A DNA stretch of 64,000 nucleotides from Pedococcus sp031456495 (lineage in GTDB: Bacteria > Actinomycetota > Actinomycetes > Actinomycetales > Dermatophilaceae). The DNA lies in assembly GCF_031456495.1 (NCBI RefSeq), contig NZ_JAVDUW010000003.1, forward strand, positions 558,001 to 622,000. Direction: 5' to 3'. The notes below the pieces were generated by a model. The model saw nothing but the letters and a program-made list of their open reading frames with translations. It ran no database searches and was not told where the DNA came from. This document shows, one piece after another, positions 1 through 8,589 of this stretch (position 1 is its first letter; each line of letters starts with the position of its first letter). The translations under genes were made by a program, and so were the position numbers.

Positions 1-1
1 G

Positions 2-694
2 CGCACGATGAGCAGCACGAGCGTGGAGACGCTGAGGGCGCAGGTCCCGGTGTCGTCGTACTTCTTCGACCTGCTCCACGTCGACGGGGAGGACCTGCTC
101 GACCTTCCGGCCACCCAGCGGCTCGAACGGCTGGCCGGCCTCGTGCCGCCCGGGACGCTGGTGCCGCGGGTGCTGGCGGCGTCCGACGAGGAGGCTCGGG
201 AGTTCTTCACCCGCCTCGTCTCCGAGGGCCACGAGGGTGTCGTGCTCAAGTCGCCCGACGCCCCCTACGCCGCCGGCCGGCGCGGCGCCGGCTGGGTCAA
301 GGTCAAGCCGCGGCACACGCTCGACCTCGTCGTGCTGGCGGTCGAGTGGGGCAGCGGCCGGCGCAAGGGCTGGCTCTCCAACATCCACCTCGGCGCCCGC
401 GACCCGGAGACCGGCGGCTTCGTCATGCTCGGCAAGACGTTCAAGGGCATGACCGACGAGATGCTGCAGTGGCAGACGGAGCGCTTCACCGAGCTGGCCA
501 CCGACGGCACCGACGGCTGGGTCGTGCCGGTGCGGCCCGAGCAGGTCGTCGAGATCGCGTTCGACGGCATCCAGACCTCCTCGCGCTACCCCGGCGGCAT
601 GGCGCTGCGGTTCGCCCGGGTCCTGCGGTACCGCGACGACAAGACGGCCGAGGAGGCCGACACCGTCGACACGGTCCGTGCCCTGCGCGGCTGA
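2..694 (+). CDS. ATP-dependent DNA ligase, C-terminal part (5' end outside window)
   Basis: The frame is open from the window edge, so this is the 3' part of a larger gene. The fragment ends the nucleotidyltransferase domain and carries the OB domain: EGVVLKSP (about residues 77-84) is ligase motif IV, and WVKVKP is motif V, whose lysines contact the AMP phosphate. Family members seal DNA nicks using ATP, AMP being transferred from the enzyme to the 5' phosphate. The catalytic KxDG lysine would lie upstream of base 1. The sequence resembles the actinobacterial LigB-type monofunctional ligases more than LigD. It ends 94 nt before the marR start and is probably a separate transcript. Confidence 0.85.
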   Translation, partial: RTMSSTSVETLRAQVPVSSYFFDLLHVDGEDLLDLPATQRLERLAGLVPPGTLVPRVLAASDEEAREFFTRLVSEGHEGVVLKSPDAPYAAGRRGAGWVKVKPRHTLDLVVLAVEWGSGRRKGWLSNIHLGARDPETGGFVMLGKTFKGMTDEMLQWQTERFTELATDGTDGWVVPVRPEQVVEIAFDGIQTSSRYPGGMALRFARVLRYRDDKTAEEADTVDTVRALRG

Positions 695-760
695 GCCCTC
701 CCGTACCCACGGCTGGACCCGCCGTGCCCGACGGCCACTCCCACAGGTGATTCGACATTG

Positions 761-781
761 CATAGGTTCCCTATGTAAAGT
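761..781 (+). promoter_or_regulatory. MarR operator overlapping a leaderless promoter
   Basis: CATAGG-TTC-CCTATG at 761-775 is a perfect inverted repeat. It extends outward as TT...AA with one mismatch, giving a TTGCATAGG-type MarR half site. A TAAAGT -10 hexamer at 776-781 follows directly, 7 nt before the GTG at 789. A bound dimer would block RNA polymerase, so autorepression of the marR-MFS pair is the natural reading. The operator assignment is inferred from symmetry and position. Confidence 0.7.
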
Positions 782-788
782 GGTTGGC

Positions 789-1253
789 GTGAGCAACCAA
801 GACGACCCCGGCAACGACGTGCTGCGTGCCGCAGCGCGGTTGACGCGGTGGGCGTCGCGGTACGCCTCGTTCGAGATCCCGGTCGCCCAGGCCCGGCTGC
901 TGTCCCTGCTCGACGAGTGGGGTCCGTGCCGGGTCAGCGAGCTGGCCGAGATCGACCACAGCAGCCAGCCCACCACCACCGCCGGGGTCCACCGCCTCGA
1001 GGCGCAGGGCTGGGCGCGGCGCGACCCGGACCCCTCCGACGCGCGCGCCACGCTGGTCTCGATCACGCCGGCCGGCCACGAGGCACTGGCCGAGGTGCGC
1101 CGGGCCCGGGCCGCAGTCCTCGCCCCGACCCTCGGCGCGCTCGACGAGGTCGAGCTCGCCCGCCTGCGCGACGCCGTCGTCGTGCTCGAGGACCTGCTGG
1201 CCCGCGCGGCCACCCCGCACCACTCCCCCGCCCCCACCCGAGAGGAAGCCTGA
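789..1253 (+). CDS. MarR family transcriptional regulator
   Basis: This 154-aa protein has the winged-helix MarR layout: helices around RLLSLLDEWGPCRVSELAEI, a recognition region with QPTTTAGVHRLEAQGW, and the wing RDPDPSDARATLVSITPAG, where the D-x-R-A motif is typical of MarR. Long terminal helices form the dimer interface. The GTG at 789 was chosen because a TAAAGT hexamer lies 7 nt upstream; GTG 780 is the alternative. The gene is followed after 7 nt by an MFS transporter, the classic repressor-efflux pair. The inducer is likely a small phenolic or drug-like compound, but nothing here identifies it. Confidence 0.88.
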   Translation: MSNQDDPGNDVLRAAARLTRWASRYASFEIPVAQARLLSLLDEWGPCRVSELAEIDHSSQPTTTAGVHRLEAQGWARRDPDPSDARATLVSITPAGHEALAEVRRARAAVLAPTLGALDEVELARLRDAVVVLEDLLARAATPHHSPAPTREEA

Positions 1254-1260
1254 CCCCGTC

Positions 1261-2475
1261 ATGTGGCGTCAACCCAAGACAGTCTGGTCCGTGGCCTTCG
1301 CCTGCGTCATCGCGTTCATGGGCATCGGCCTCGTCGACCCCATCCTCAAGCCCATCGCCGACGACCTCGGCGCGAGCGCGTCCCAGGTCTCGCTGCTCTT
1401 CACGAGCTACATGGCCGTCATGGGCGTCGCCATGCTCGGCACCGGCTGGGTCTCCAGCCGCGCGGGTGCCAAGCGCACGCTCCTCATCGGGCTGCTCATC
1501 ATCATCGTCGGCGCCGGCCTCGCCGGGGCGCAGGACAGCGTCAACGGCATCGTGGCCTTCCGCGCCGTCTGGGGCCTGGGCAACGCCCTGTTCATCGCGA
1601 CGGCCCTCGCCACCATCGTCAACGCGGCTCGCGGCTCCGTGGGCCAGGCGATCATCCTCTACGAGGCCGCGCTCGGCGTCGGCATCGCGACCGGACCCCT
1701 CCTCGGCGGCTGGCTGGGCGGCCACTCGTGGCGCTGGCCCTTCTGGGGCGTCTCCGGCCTCATGCTCATCGCCCTGGTCGCCATCCTCGCGACGCTCCCG
1801 CCGACGCCGGCCCCGGCGAAGCGCAGCAGCATCAGCGCCCCGCTGCGCGCCCTCGGCCACCGTGGCCTCCTGACCGTCGGCATCACCGCACTGCTCTACA
1901 ACTTCGGCTTCTTCACCCTGCTGGCGTGGACGCCGTTCCCGCTGGCGATGGGCGCCCACCAGGTCGGCCTCATCTTCTTCGGCTGGGGCGTGCTGCTCGC
2001 CTTCACCTCGGTCTTCGTCGCCCCCCGGCTGCAGCGCCGCTTCGGCACCGTGCCCGGCGTGGTCGGCGCGCTGCTCGGCTTCGCCCTCGTGCTGGCCGGC
2101 ATGGCCCTCGGGACCGAGCACAAGCCCGTGCTGGTCGTCGGCGTCATCCTCGCCGGCGCGTTCCTCGGCGTGAACAACACGCTCATCACCGAGACGGTCA
2201 TGAAGGTGTCGCCGGTCGAGCGCGGCGTCGCGTCCGCGGCCTACAGCTTCGTGCGGTTCGGCGGCGGCGCCGTCGCCCCCTGGCTCGCCGGAAAGATCGG
2301 CGAGCGGGCGGCCAACGTCCCGTTCTGGATCGGCGCCGGGGCCGTGGTCCTCGCGGTCCTCGTGCTGCTGACCGCCCTGCCCTACCTCAGGGTCGTCGAC
2401 GCGCAGCCCGGCCACGGTGCCGAGCCTGTAGACAGCCCGCTCGAGGCGGAGGCCGTCACCGTCGGCGACAGCTGA
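1261..2475 (+). CDS. MFS transporter (drug efflux type)
   Basis: This 404-aa integral membrane protein has about 12 hydrophobic segments and the first-loop pattern following SLLFTSYMAVMGVAMLGTGW-V-SSRAGAKR, which resembles the G-x3-D/S-R-x-G-R-R MFS motif A. It begins WRQPKTVWSVAFACVIAFMGIG and loses hydrophobicity after residue about 385. A GAGAGGAA ribosome site lies about 11 nt before the ATG. It is co-transcribed with the MarR gene 7 nt upstream, so it is probably an efflux pump derepressed by the MarR ligand. The substrate cannot be read from sequence. Confidence 0.88.
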   Translation: MWRQPKTVWSVAFACVIAFMGIGLVDPILKPIADDLGASASQVSLLFTSYMAVMGVAMLGTGWVSSRAGAKRTLLIGLLIIIVGAGLAGAQDSVNGIVAFRAVWGLGNALFIATALATIVNAARGSVGQAIILYEAALGVGIATGPLLGGWLGGHSWRWPFWGVSGLMLIALVAILATLPPTPAPAKRSSISAPLRALGHRGLLTVGITALLYNFGFFTLLAWTPFPLAMGAHQVGLIFFGWGVLLAFTSVFVAPRLQRRFGTVPGVVGALLGFALVLAGMALGTEHKPVLVVGVILAGAFLGVNNTLITETVMKVSPVERGVASAAYSFVRFGGGAVAPWLAGKIGERAANVPFWIGAGAVVLAVLVLLTALPYLRVVDAQPGHGAEPVDSPLEAEAVTVGDS

Positions 2476-2511
2476 GCCGACCTGCCACATCGGGCACGGC
2501 GCCACGCACCC

Positions 2512-2517
2512 TAGGCT
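2512..2517 (+). promoter_or_regulatory. -10 hexamer TAGGCT of the HipA-like gene
   Basis: TAGGCT ends 6 nt before the GTG at 2524, so transcription would start at or next to the start codon (leaderless). No convincing -35 element is seen. Confidence 0.55.
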
Positions 2518-2523
2518 GGCGCC

Positions 2524-3291
2524 GTGCTCGAGCTCATCACCGCGACGCGGTACGTCACCCCCCTGCGGGAGGGTGGCTCGCTGCCCGGGATCGTCGAGGC
2601 GGACGACCTCGGCACCTACGTCCTGAAGTTCCGCGGCGCGGGTCAGGGGCTCAAGGTCCTCGTCGCCGAGGTCCTCGTCGGTGAGCTGGCGCGGGCGCTC
2701 GGTATGCGGGTGCCGCGCTTGGCCGTCGTGGACCTGCAGGCCCCGATCGCCAAGTACGAGGCCGACGAGGAGGTCCAGGACCTTCTCACGGCGAGCCTCG
2801 GGCACAACCTCGGGGTCGACTTCCTCCCCGGCTCCTTCGGCTACGACGGGTCGCGGCCGCCGGCAGCGGACACCGCCGCGGACATCCTGTGGCTCGACGC
2901 CCTCACGGCGAACGTCGACCGCACCTGGAGCAACCCGAACCTGCTGGTGTGGCACCGCGAGCCGTGGCTGATCGACCACGGTGCCGCCCTGTACTTCCAC
3001 CACGGCTGGCCGAGTCGCGGCGCCGACCCCGCCCGCTTCGCCACCCAGGCCTACGACGCCGACCAGCACGTCCTGCGGGACGTCGCGTCCGACGTGGGGG
3101 CGGCCCACGAGCGGCTCGCCCCGCAGGTCACCGACGCGCTGCTGCGCGACGTGACGGCGGCCGTCCCCGACGAGTGGCTGGAACCGGCGCCCGGGCTGGA
3201 CGACGCCCACGCCGTCCGCACGGCATACCGCGAGCACCTGCTCGCCCGCGTGGCGAACCCCGCGGCCTGGCTCCCGGGAGGTGTGGCATGA
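2524..3291 (+). CDS. HipA-like kinase-fold protein
   Basis: At 255 aa this is much shorter than classical HipA (about 440 aa). The first part contains a lysine in GTYVLKFRGAGQG that could bind ATP phosphate. NVDRTWSNPN (about residues 129-138) matches the HipA catalytic loop N-x-D-R-x3-N, and the following IDHG stands where HipA has its metal-binding Asp. The kinase core therefore looks intact. There is no HipB-type HTH partner; instead the stop overlaps the start of a DUF3037 gene by 4 nt (ATGA). It may be a Ser/Thr kinase. A toxin role is possible but unproven. Confidence 0.8.
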   Translation: MLELITATRYVTPLREGGSLPGIVEADDLGTYVLKFRGAGQGLKVLVAEVLVGELARALGMRVPRLAVVDLQAPIAKYEADEEVQDLLTASLGHNLGVDFLPGSFGYDGSRPPAADTAADILWLDALTANVDRTWSNPNLLVWHREPWLIDHGAALYFHHGWPSRGADPARFATQAYDADQHVLRDVASDVGAAHERLAPQVTDALLRDVTAAVPDEWLEPAPGLDDAHAVRTAYREHLLARVANPAAWLPGGVA

Positions 3292-3668
3292 CCCCCGTCG
3301 GCTACCAGTACGTCGTCCTGCGCTGCGTCCCCGAGGTCCAGCGCGAGGAGTTCGTCAACGTCGGCGTCGTCGTCTACAGCCAGTCCGCCGACTACCTCGA
3401 GGCCGCGTGGCGCCTGGACGAGGACCGCCTCCGGGCCTTCGCTCCGGGCCTCGACCTCGGCGCCGTCGGGGCGTCCCTCGACACCGTGTGCCGGGTCTGC
3501 CGCGGCGAGACCGGCGGCGGCCTGCCGTCGCTCGGCGGCCTGGGGCGCCGGTTCGGCTGGCTGAGCGCACCGCGCAGCACCGTCGTGCAGCCCGGCCCCG
3601 TCCACGGCGGCCTCACGACCGACCCGGCCGGGACCCTGCAGGCACTGCTGGACCGCCTCGTCGTCTGA
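3288..3668 (+). CDS. DUF3037 family protein
   Basis: The 126-aa product opens with YQYVVLRCVPEVQREEFVNVGVVVYSQ, the hallmark of DUF3037, and continues with a short acidic helical region. Its function is unknown. The ATG overlaps the stop of the HipA-like gene (ATGA), so the two products are probably made in fixed ratio and may interact. Such HipA-like/DUF3037 pairs occur in other bacteria. DUF3037 could be substrate, regulator or antitoxin of the kinase, but no motif here decides. A 95-nt gap to the importer genes follows. Confidence 0.85.
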   Translation: MTPVGYQYVVLRCVPEVQREEFVNVGVVVYSQSADYLEAAWRLDEDRLRAFAPGLDLGAVGASLDTVCRVCRGETGGGLPSLGGLGRRFGWLSAPRSTVVQPGPVHGGLTTDPAGTLQALLDRLVV

Positions 3669-3751
3669 CCCGGACAGCCGGGCAAACCGAGCACCGGGAG
3701 CAAAACCACACGACACGGGACTGGTGGGCAACAAAGCCCCAACTCGGACTA

Positions 3752-3757
3752 TAGGGT
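3752..3757 (+). promoter_or_regulatory. -10 hexamer TAGGGT of the ugp-type operon
   Basis: TATAGGGT ends 6 nt before the ATG at 3764, giving a leaderless ugpA-type transcript. The upstream 80 nt show no strong operator symmetry. Confidence 0.55.
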
Positions 3758-3763
3758 CGCGCC

Positions 3764-4672
3764 ATGACCGTCCCCACCACTGCCGCCGGGAAGGGCCGGG
3801 GCAGGGGCTCGTGGCTGGCGCTGGCCTACCTGCTGCCCGCCCTGGCCGTCTTCGGCGTCTTCATCTTCTGGCCGCTGGTCAAGTCGGTGCTGCTGTCCGT
3901 CCAGGGCACCGACATCCTCGGCAACCCCAGCGGCTTCGTCGGCTTCGTCAACTACTCCAAGCTCTTCTCGGACGAGGACTTCCTCAAGGTCCTGTGGGTG
4001 ACCTTCGCCTTCACGGTCCTCACCGTCCTGCCGAGCATCGCGATCGCGCTGTTCCTCGGGCTGCTGCTGCAGAGCAGGATCCGTGGCGTCCGCTTCTTCC
4101 GCACCGCCTTCGCGCTGCCGTTCGCGTTCTCCGTCGCGACCGCCTCGGTCATCTTCGGCGTCCTCTACAACCCGGCCAGCGGTGTCCTCAACGGGCTGCT
4201 GTCGCACGTCGGCGTCGACAAGGTGCACTGGCTCACCGACCCCGACCTCGCGCTCTGGTCGGTGTCCGCTGCCACGGTCTGGATGCAGGTCGGCTACAAC
4301 CTGCTCGTCATCTCGGCCGGCCTCGGCGCCCTGCCCGACGACGTCATCGAGGCCGCCCGCCTCGACGGTGCCTCGGGGCTGCGGCTGCAGCGCTCGATCA
4401 TCATGCCGCTGATCACCCCGCAGCTGTTCTTCCTCGTCGTCGTCGGCACGATCCACTCGCTGCAGAGCTTCGGGCAGATCAAGATCCTCACCGTCGGCGG
4501 TCCAGAGGGCCGGACCACCACGCTCGTGTACTCGATCTACGAGCAGGCGTTCGCCAACAACAACTCCAACTATGGGTACGCGTCGGCGCAGGCGATGGTG
4601 CTGCTCCTCGTCGTGCTGGTCATCACCGCGCTGCAGTTCGGCGTGCTCGAGCGGAAGGTGTTCTACCGATGA
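3764..4672 (+). CDS. ugpA: ABC importer permease, UgpA/MalF type
   Basis: This 302-aa inner-membrane protein has six predicted helices. The EAA loop reads DDVIEAARLDGASGLRLQRSIIMPLITPQL (about residues 190-220), the contact site for the transport ATPase. This loop and the length fit the carbohydrate uptake CUT1 group. It overlaps the second permease by 4 nt (ATGA) and is followed by a UgpB-like binding protein, so the importer probably takes glycerol-3-phosphate, glycerophosphodiesters or a related sugar. The ATPase must be supplied from elsewhere. Confidence 0.85.
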   Translation: MTVPTTAAGKGRGRGSWLALAYLLPALAVFGVFIFWPLVKSVLLSVQGTDILGNPSGFVGFVNYSKLFSDEDFLKVLWVTFAFTVLTVLPSIAIALFLGLLLQSRIRGVRFFRTAFALPFAFSVATASVIFGVLYNPASGVLNGLLSHVGVDKVHWLTDPDLALWSVSAATVWMQVGYNLLVISAGLGALPDDVIEAARLDGASGLRLQRSIIMPLITPQLFFLVVVGTIHSLQSFGQIKILTVGGPEGRTTTLVYSIYEQAFANNNSNYGYASAQAMVLLLVVLVITALQFGVLERKVFYR

Positions 4673-5496
4673 GGACCGGCCGCCGGGCCACTGCGTGGCC
4701 CACCTACGTCGTCCTGGCGCTGATGATCGTCGTCCTGCTGTTCCCGGTCTACTACGGGCTGGTCGGGTCGGTCATGGGCGAGCGCGACACCAACAGCTTC
4801 CCGCCGGCGCTGTGGCCGGTCCACGGACTGCACCCCGACAACTACGGCAAAGCCCTGGACATCATCCCGCTGGGCAGCCAGTACCTCACCAGCGTCCTGC
4901 AGACGATCGGGATCACCCTCGGCCAGCTCGTCACGAGCGTGCTCGCCGCGTACGCCTTCGTGTTCCTGCCGCTGCGCCGGCGCGGGTTCTGGTTCGGGGT
5001 GTTCCTGTCGACGATGATGATCCCCTTCGAGTCGATCATCATCCCCAACTACCTGCTGATCTCGAGCCTGGGGCTCAAGGACACCGTCGCCGGCCTGACC
5101 CTGCCGTTCCTCGCGACCGGCTTCGGGACCTTCCTGATGCGGCAGTCGTTCCTGTCCTTCCCTACCGAGCTGCGCGACGCCGCCCGGGTCGACGGCGCCG
5201 GTCACCTGCGCTTCCTGGTCTCGATCCTCACTCCGCTGAGCCGGCCGAGCCTCGCCGCGCTGGGCATCTGGTCGGCCCTGTCGGCCTGGAACATGTACTT
5301 CTGGCCCCTGCTGGCGACGGAGGACCCGCGTCACCAGACCATCCAGATCGGCATCAGCCAGCTGCAGTCGTCCGACAGCGACAGCCCCGGCATGGTGCTC
5401 GCGGGTGTGATGCTCGCCCTCTTCCCGACCCTGCTGCTCGTCATCTTCGGGCAGCGGTTCATCGTCCGCGGGCTCACCGCGGGTGCAGTCAAGTAG
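4669..5496 (+). CDS. ugpE: ABC importer permease, UgpE/MalG type
   Basis: This 275-aa, six-helix permease is partner to the preceding one. The EAA loop is ELRDAARVDGAGHLRFLVSILTPLSRP (about residues 165-192). It starts with ATGAGGACC overlapping the ugpA stop and ends with IVRGLTAGAVK, the usual C-terminus of MalG/UgpE proteins (GLTAGAVKG-like). It forms the heterodimeric membrane channel. The binding-protein gene follows after 49 nt with its own ribosome site. Confidence 0.85.
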   Translation: MRTGRRATAWPTYVVLALMIVVLLFPVYYGLVGSVMGERDTNSFPPALWPVHGLHPDNYGKALDIIPLGSQYLTSVLQTIGITLGQLVTSVLAAYAFVFLPLRRRGFWFGVFLSTMMIPFESIIIPNYLLISSLGLKDTVAGLTLPFLATGFGTFLMRQSFLSFPTELRDAARVDGAGHLRFLVSILTPLSRPSLAALGIWSALSAWNMYFWPLLATEDPRHQTIQIGISQLQSSDSDSPGMVLAGVMLALFPTLLLVIFGQRFIVRGLTAGAVK

Positions 5497-5545
5497 TGCG
5501 CCGCCACGTGGCGCACGGTCACGCAGACAACAAGGAGTGGTCGAC

Positions 5546-6961
5546 GTGTTGAGAAGCAAGACAGCCACGACGCGACCCAGGGGGCTCCGGTATGCCGTGC
5601 CCGCTGGCGTGCTCGCGACGTCCCTGGTCCTTGCCGCCTGTGGCGGGGGCAACGGTTCCTCCTCCGACGGCGCCGGCGCCCCGAAGGCGGACGTCCTCAA
5701 GGCCGCCAAGGGCGTCACGACCGTGTCGTTCTGGCACGCGATGGACGGCAAGAACGCCGAGGTCCTCACCCAGCTGGTCAAGGAGTTCAACGACCAGAAC
5801 AAGGGCAAGATCGAGGTGAAGGCGACCTACGCGGGCAAGTACGACGACGCGATCACCAAGTACAAGGCCGCGATCCAGAGCAAGTCCACGCCCGACGTCA
5901 TCCAGATCTACGACATCGGCACGCAGTTCATGATCGACGCCAAGCAGACGGTGCCGATGCAGTCGTTCATCGACCGCGACAAGCTCGACGTCTCCGACCT
6001 GCAGCCGAACATCACCGGCTACTACTCGGTCGACAAGAAGCTGAACTCGATGCCGTTCAACACGTCGATGCCGCTGCTGTACATCAACAAGTCGCTCTTC
6101 ACGAAGGCCGGCCTCGACCCGAACAAGCCGCCGACGAACCTCGACGAGATCCGCGCAGCCGCGGAGAAGCTGTCGAAGAAGAACGGCGGCCCGGCCGACT
6201 ACGGCTTCGGCGCCGCGATCTACGGGTGGCTGCTCGAGCAGTTCATGGCCACCAGCGGCCAGGAGTACTGCAACAACGGCAACGGCCGCACCGGCCGGGC
6301 AACCAGCGTCAACCTCGCCTCCGACACCGACCTCGCGGTCGTGTCGTGGTGGCAGAAGATGGTCAAGGACGGCCTGGCCGCCAACACGGGCCGCGACACC
6401 AAGGCCGCCCAGGCGGCGTTCAAGTCGGGCCAGGTCGCGATGAACCTCGAGTCCACGGGCCAGCTCGGCGGGTACAGCCAGGCCGCCAAGGCCGGCGGCT
6501 GGGAGCTCGGCGCGACCAACTACCCGCACGTCAAGGCCGGCGAGACCGGTGGGCCGATCATCGGCGGCGCCTCGCTGTGGATCAACGGCGTCAACCACAA
6601 GGACGCCAACAAGGAGGCCGCCTGGCAGTTCGTGAAGTTCCTGAGCAGCCCCAAGAGCCAGGCGACCTGGCACACGGGCACCGGGTACTTCCCGAACTCC
6701 AAGGGCGCGCTGAACCAGCCGGTCGACGTCGAGTACCGCAAGGCGAACCCGCTGTTCGACGTCGCGGTGCAGCAGCTCGACTCCACCAAGCTGACCACTG
6801 CGACCCAGGGTTGCCTGCTCGGCGTCATGCCGCAGGCGCGCAAGGCCTCCGAGGACGGCCTGGAGTCCGCCCTCAACGGCGCCGACCCCAAGGCGGCCAT
6901 GACCAAGGCCGCCGACGCGGTCGCGGCGCAGGCCAAGACGTACAACGACTCCACGAAGTGA
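5546..6961 (+). CDS. ugpB: Extracellular solute-binding lipoprotein, UgpB type
   Basis: The 471-aa product has a signal peptide with basic n-region and lipobox LVLAAC-G (Cys about residue 33), so it is lipid-anchored outside the membrane. The mature part starts VSFWHAMDGKNAEVLTQLVKEFN, typical of UgpB-like cluster D binding proteins. GTG at 5546 was chosen because AAGGAG lies 8 nt upstream (5532-5537). It completes the ugpA-ugpE-ugpB operon. Ligand is inferred as sn-glycerol-3-phosphate or a related phosphodiester; another sugar cannot be excluded. Confidence 0.87.
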   Translation: MLRSKTATTRPRGLRYAVPAGVLATSLVLAACGGGNGSSSDGAGAPKADVLKAAKGVTTVSFWHAMDGKNAEVLTQLVKEFNDQNKGKIEVKATYAGKYDDAITKYKAAIQSKSTPDVIQIYDIGTQFMIDAKQTVPMQSFIDRDKLDVSDLQPNITGYYSVDKKLNSMPFNTSMPLLYINKSLFTKAGLDPNKPPTNLDEIRAAAEKLSKKNGGPADYGFGAAIYGWLLEQFMATSGQEYCNNGNGRTGRATSVNLASDTDLAVVSWWQKMVKDGLAANTGRDTKAAQAAFKSGQVAMNLESTGQLGGYSQAAKAGGWELGATNYPHVKAGETGGPIIGGASLWINGVNHKDANKEAAWQFVKFLSSPKSQATWHTGTGYFPNSKGALNQPVDVEYRKANPLFDVAVQQLDSTKLTTATQGCLLGVMPQARKASEDGLESALNGADPKAAMTKAADAVAAQAKTYNDSTK

Positions 6962-6968
6962 CCGGCGC

Positions 6969-7000
6969 CTGACCGGTCGTCCCCACGGGTGACCGGTCAG
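6969..7000. terminator. Bidirectional hairpin between ugpB and the SpoU methyltransferase
   Basis: CTGACCGGTC (6969-6978) pairs perfectly with GACCGGTCAG (6991-7000) across a 12-nt loop. It lies between convergent genes; the TGA of the minus-strand methyltransferase (6997-6999) is inside the right arm. No T-run is present, as is common in high-GC actinobacteria. Confidence 0.7.
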
Positions 7001-7821
7001 GAACCGTCCCGCTGCGGCGGGCGCAGGGCCCACGCGGCCACGGCTCCCGCCGCAGCCACGTTCAGGGAGTCCACTCCCCCGGCCATCGGGATGGTCACGG
7101 TGAGGTCGGCCGCGGCGAGCGTGTGGTGCGACAGGCCGTCACCCTCGGTGCCCAGCACCAGGGCGAGGCGCTCGGGCGGGTCCGCCGCCAGCTCGTCGAG
7201 CGAGACTGCGTCGTCCGCGAGGGCGAGCGTCGCGACGGTGAAGCCGTGCCGCTGCAGGTCGGCGATGCCGGCCGGCCACGGCTCGATCCGCGTCCACGGC
7301 ACCTGGAAGACCGTCCCCATGGAGACGCGGATCGACCTGCGGTACAGCGGGTCCGCGCACCGCGGCGTGACGAGGACCGCGTCGACGCCCAGCGCCGCGG
7401 CCGAGCGGAACACGGCACCGACGTTGGTGTGGTCGACGACGTCCTCGAGGACGAGCACACGTCGCGCGCCCTGCAGCAGGGACGCCGGCGTGGGGAGCTC
7501 CGGCCGCTGCATGGCCGCGAGGGCACCCCGGTGCAGGTGGAACCCGGTGAGCTGCTCGATGACGTCGTGCTCCCCCACGAAGACCGGCACCCCGTCGGCC
7601 TCGGCCCGCTCGACGACGTCGGCGAGGTCCGTGAGCCACCGCCTCGCCATGAGGAAGCTGCGCGGGCGGTGCCCCACGGCGAGTGCCCGCCGGATGACCT
7701 TCTCGGACTCCGCGATGTACAGGCCCCGCTCCGGCTCGGTGCGTCGCCGCAGGGCCACGTCGGTCAGGGCGACGTAGTCGGCGAGCCGCTCGTCGTCGGC
7801 ACGGAGGATCTCGGTCGGCAC
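6997..7821 (-). CDS. TrmH/SpoU family RNA 2'-O-methyltransferase
   Basis: The 274-aa protein has an N-terminal substrate-binding part (KVIRRALAVGHRPRSFLMA) and a C-terminal SPOUT knot. RRVLVLEDVVDHTNVGAVFRSAAALG is motif 1 (N and R catalytic), ALVLGTEGDGLSHHTL is motif 2, and IPMAGGVDSLNVAAAGAVAAWAL is motif 3, binding S-adenosylmethionine. It probably methylates a ribose in rRNA or tRNA; the target cannot be named. It lies 9 nt downstream of a TauE/SafE permease on the same strand. Confidence 0.88.
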   Translation of the reverse strand: MPTEILRADDERLADYVALTDVALRRRTEPERGLYIAESEKVIRRALAVGHRPRSFLMARRWLTDLADVVERAEADGVPVFVGEHDVIEQLTGFHLHRGALAAMQRPELPTPASLLQGARRVLVLEDVVDHTNVGAVFRSAAALGVDAVLVTPRCADPLYRRSIRVSMGTVFQVPWTRIEPWPAGIADLQRHGFTVATLALADDAVSLDELAADPPERLALVLGTEGDGLSHHTLAAADLTVTIPMAGGVDSLNVAAAGAVAAWALRPPQRDGS

Positions 7822-7830
7822 GCAGGCAGG

Positions 7831-8550
7831 CTAGGACACCAGCGCGCGGACGATGACACTGGCGCCCGCCACCAGGCAGAAGACGAGGACGATGCGGCGC
7901 AGCCGGTCGCGGTCCAGGCGGGCGCGGGCCGGCGCTGCCGCGGCATACCCGAGGCCCAGGAACGGCAGCCAGACGAGCCCGGACACGAGCTGGTGCCACG
8001 TGAACTCGCCCGCGACGAGGAGGCCACCGATGGCCATCCCGGTCCCCACGAGGAAGAACGCCGCGAGGGTGGAGCGCAGCCGCTCCGGCCGCTCGTGCTG
8101 CAGGACGAGCGCGAGGAACGGGCCGCCGATCGAGGCCGCCGTCCCGGACACGCCCGCCACGGCGCCGGCCATCGCCGCGTTGGGGCGGGTCGCGCGCACG
8201 TCGAGCCGCGACACGGACGCCGCGACCGTGACGAGGATCAGCACGCCCACCACCACGGAGATCGCCCGGACAGAGAGGGTGGCCACGAGCAGCACACCGA
8301 GCGGCGTCAGCAGCAGCCGCGCGCCAAGCGCCCAGCCCAAGGGGCGCCAGGCGATGTCACGCACGCCGTGGGACAGCTGGACCACCGGCAGGGCGAAGCT
8401 GGTTACGAGCAGGCTCCCCGGCATCAGCTCGGGGGCGACCAGCACGACGAAGGGTGCCGCGACCACGGCCATCCCGAACCCGATTGAGGACTGCACGAAC
8501 GCGCCCGCGAAGAGGGCGAGGCCGAGGAGCAGCACGGGAAGCCAGTCCAT
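7831..8550 (-). CDS. TauE/SafE family permease 1
   Basis: This 239-aa hydrophobic protein has about eight helices and the duplicated glycine-rich TauE/SafE pattern (ALFAGAFVQSSIGFGMAVVAAPFVVLVAPEL and later MAGAVAGVSGTAASIGGPFLALVLQ). The family exports sulfite, sulfoacetate, taurine-derived or other small organic anions. A second TauE/SafE gene lies 39 nt upstream on the same strand. Substrate is unknown. Confidence 0.8.
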   Translation of the reverse strand: MDWLPVLLLGLALFAGAFVQSSIGFGMAVVAAPFVVLVAPELMPGSLLVTSFALPVVQLSHGVRDIAWRPLGWALGARLLLTPLGVLLVATLSVRAISVVVGVLILVTVAASVSRLDVRATRPNAAMAGAVAGVSGTAASIGGPFLALVLQHERPERLRSTLAAFFLVGTGMAIGGLLVAGEFTWHQLVSGLVWLPFLGLGYAAAAPARARLDRDRLRRIVLVFCLVAGASVIVRALVS

Positions 8551-8589
8551 CAGGCGCCCCGCCCGAACGTCGGCCTCACCGCGCGCCCA

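Noticed and set aside
1063..3237. A 724-codon minus-strand frame opposite the MFS and HipA-like genes
   Set aside because: It lies opposite clear genes and shows only low-complexity shadow sequence.
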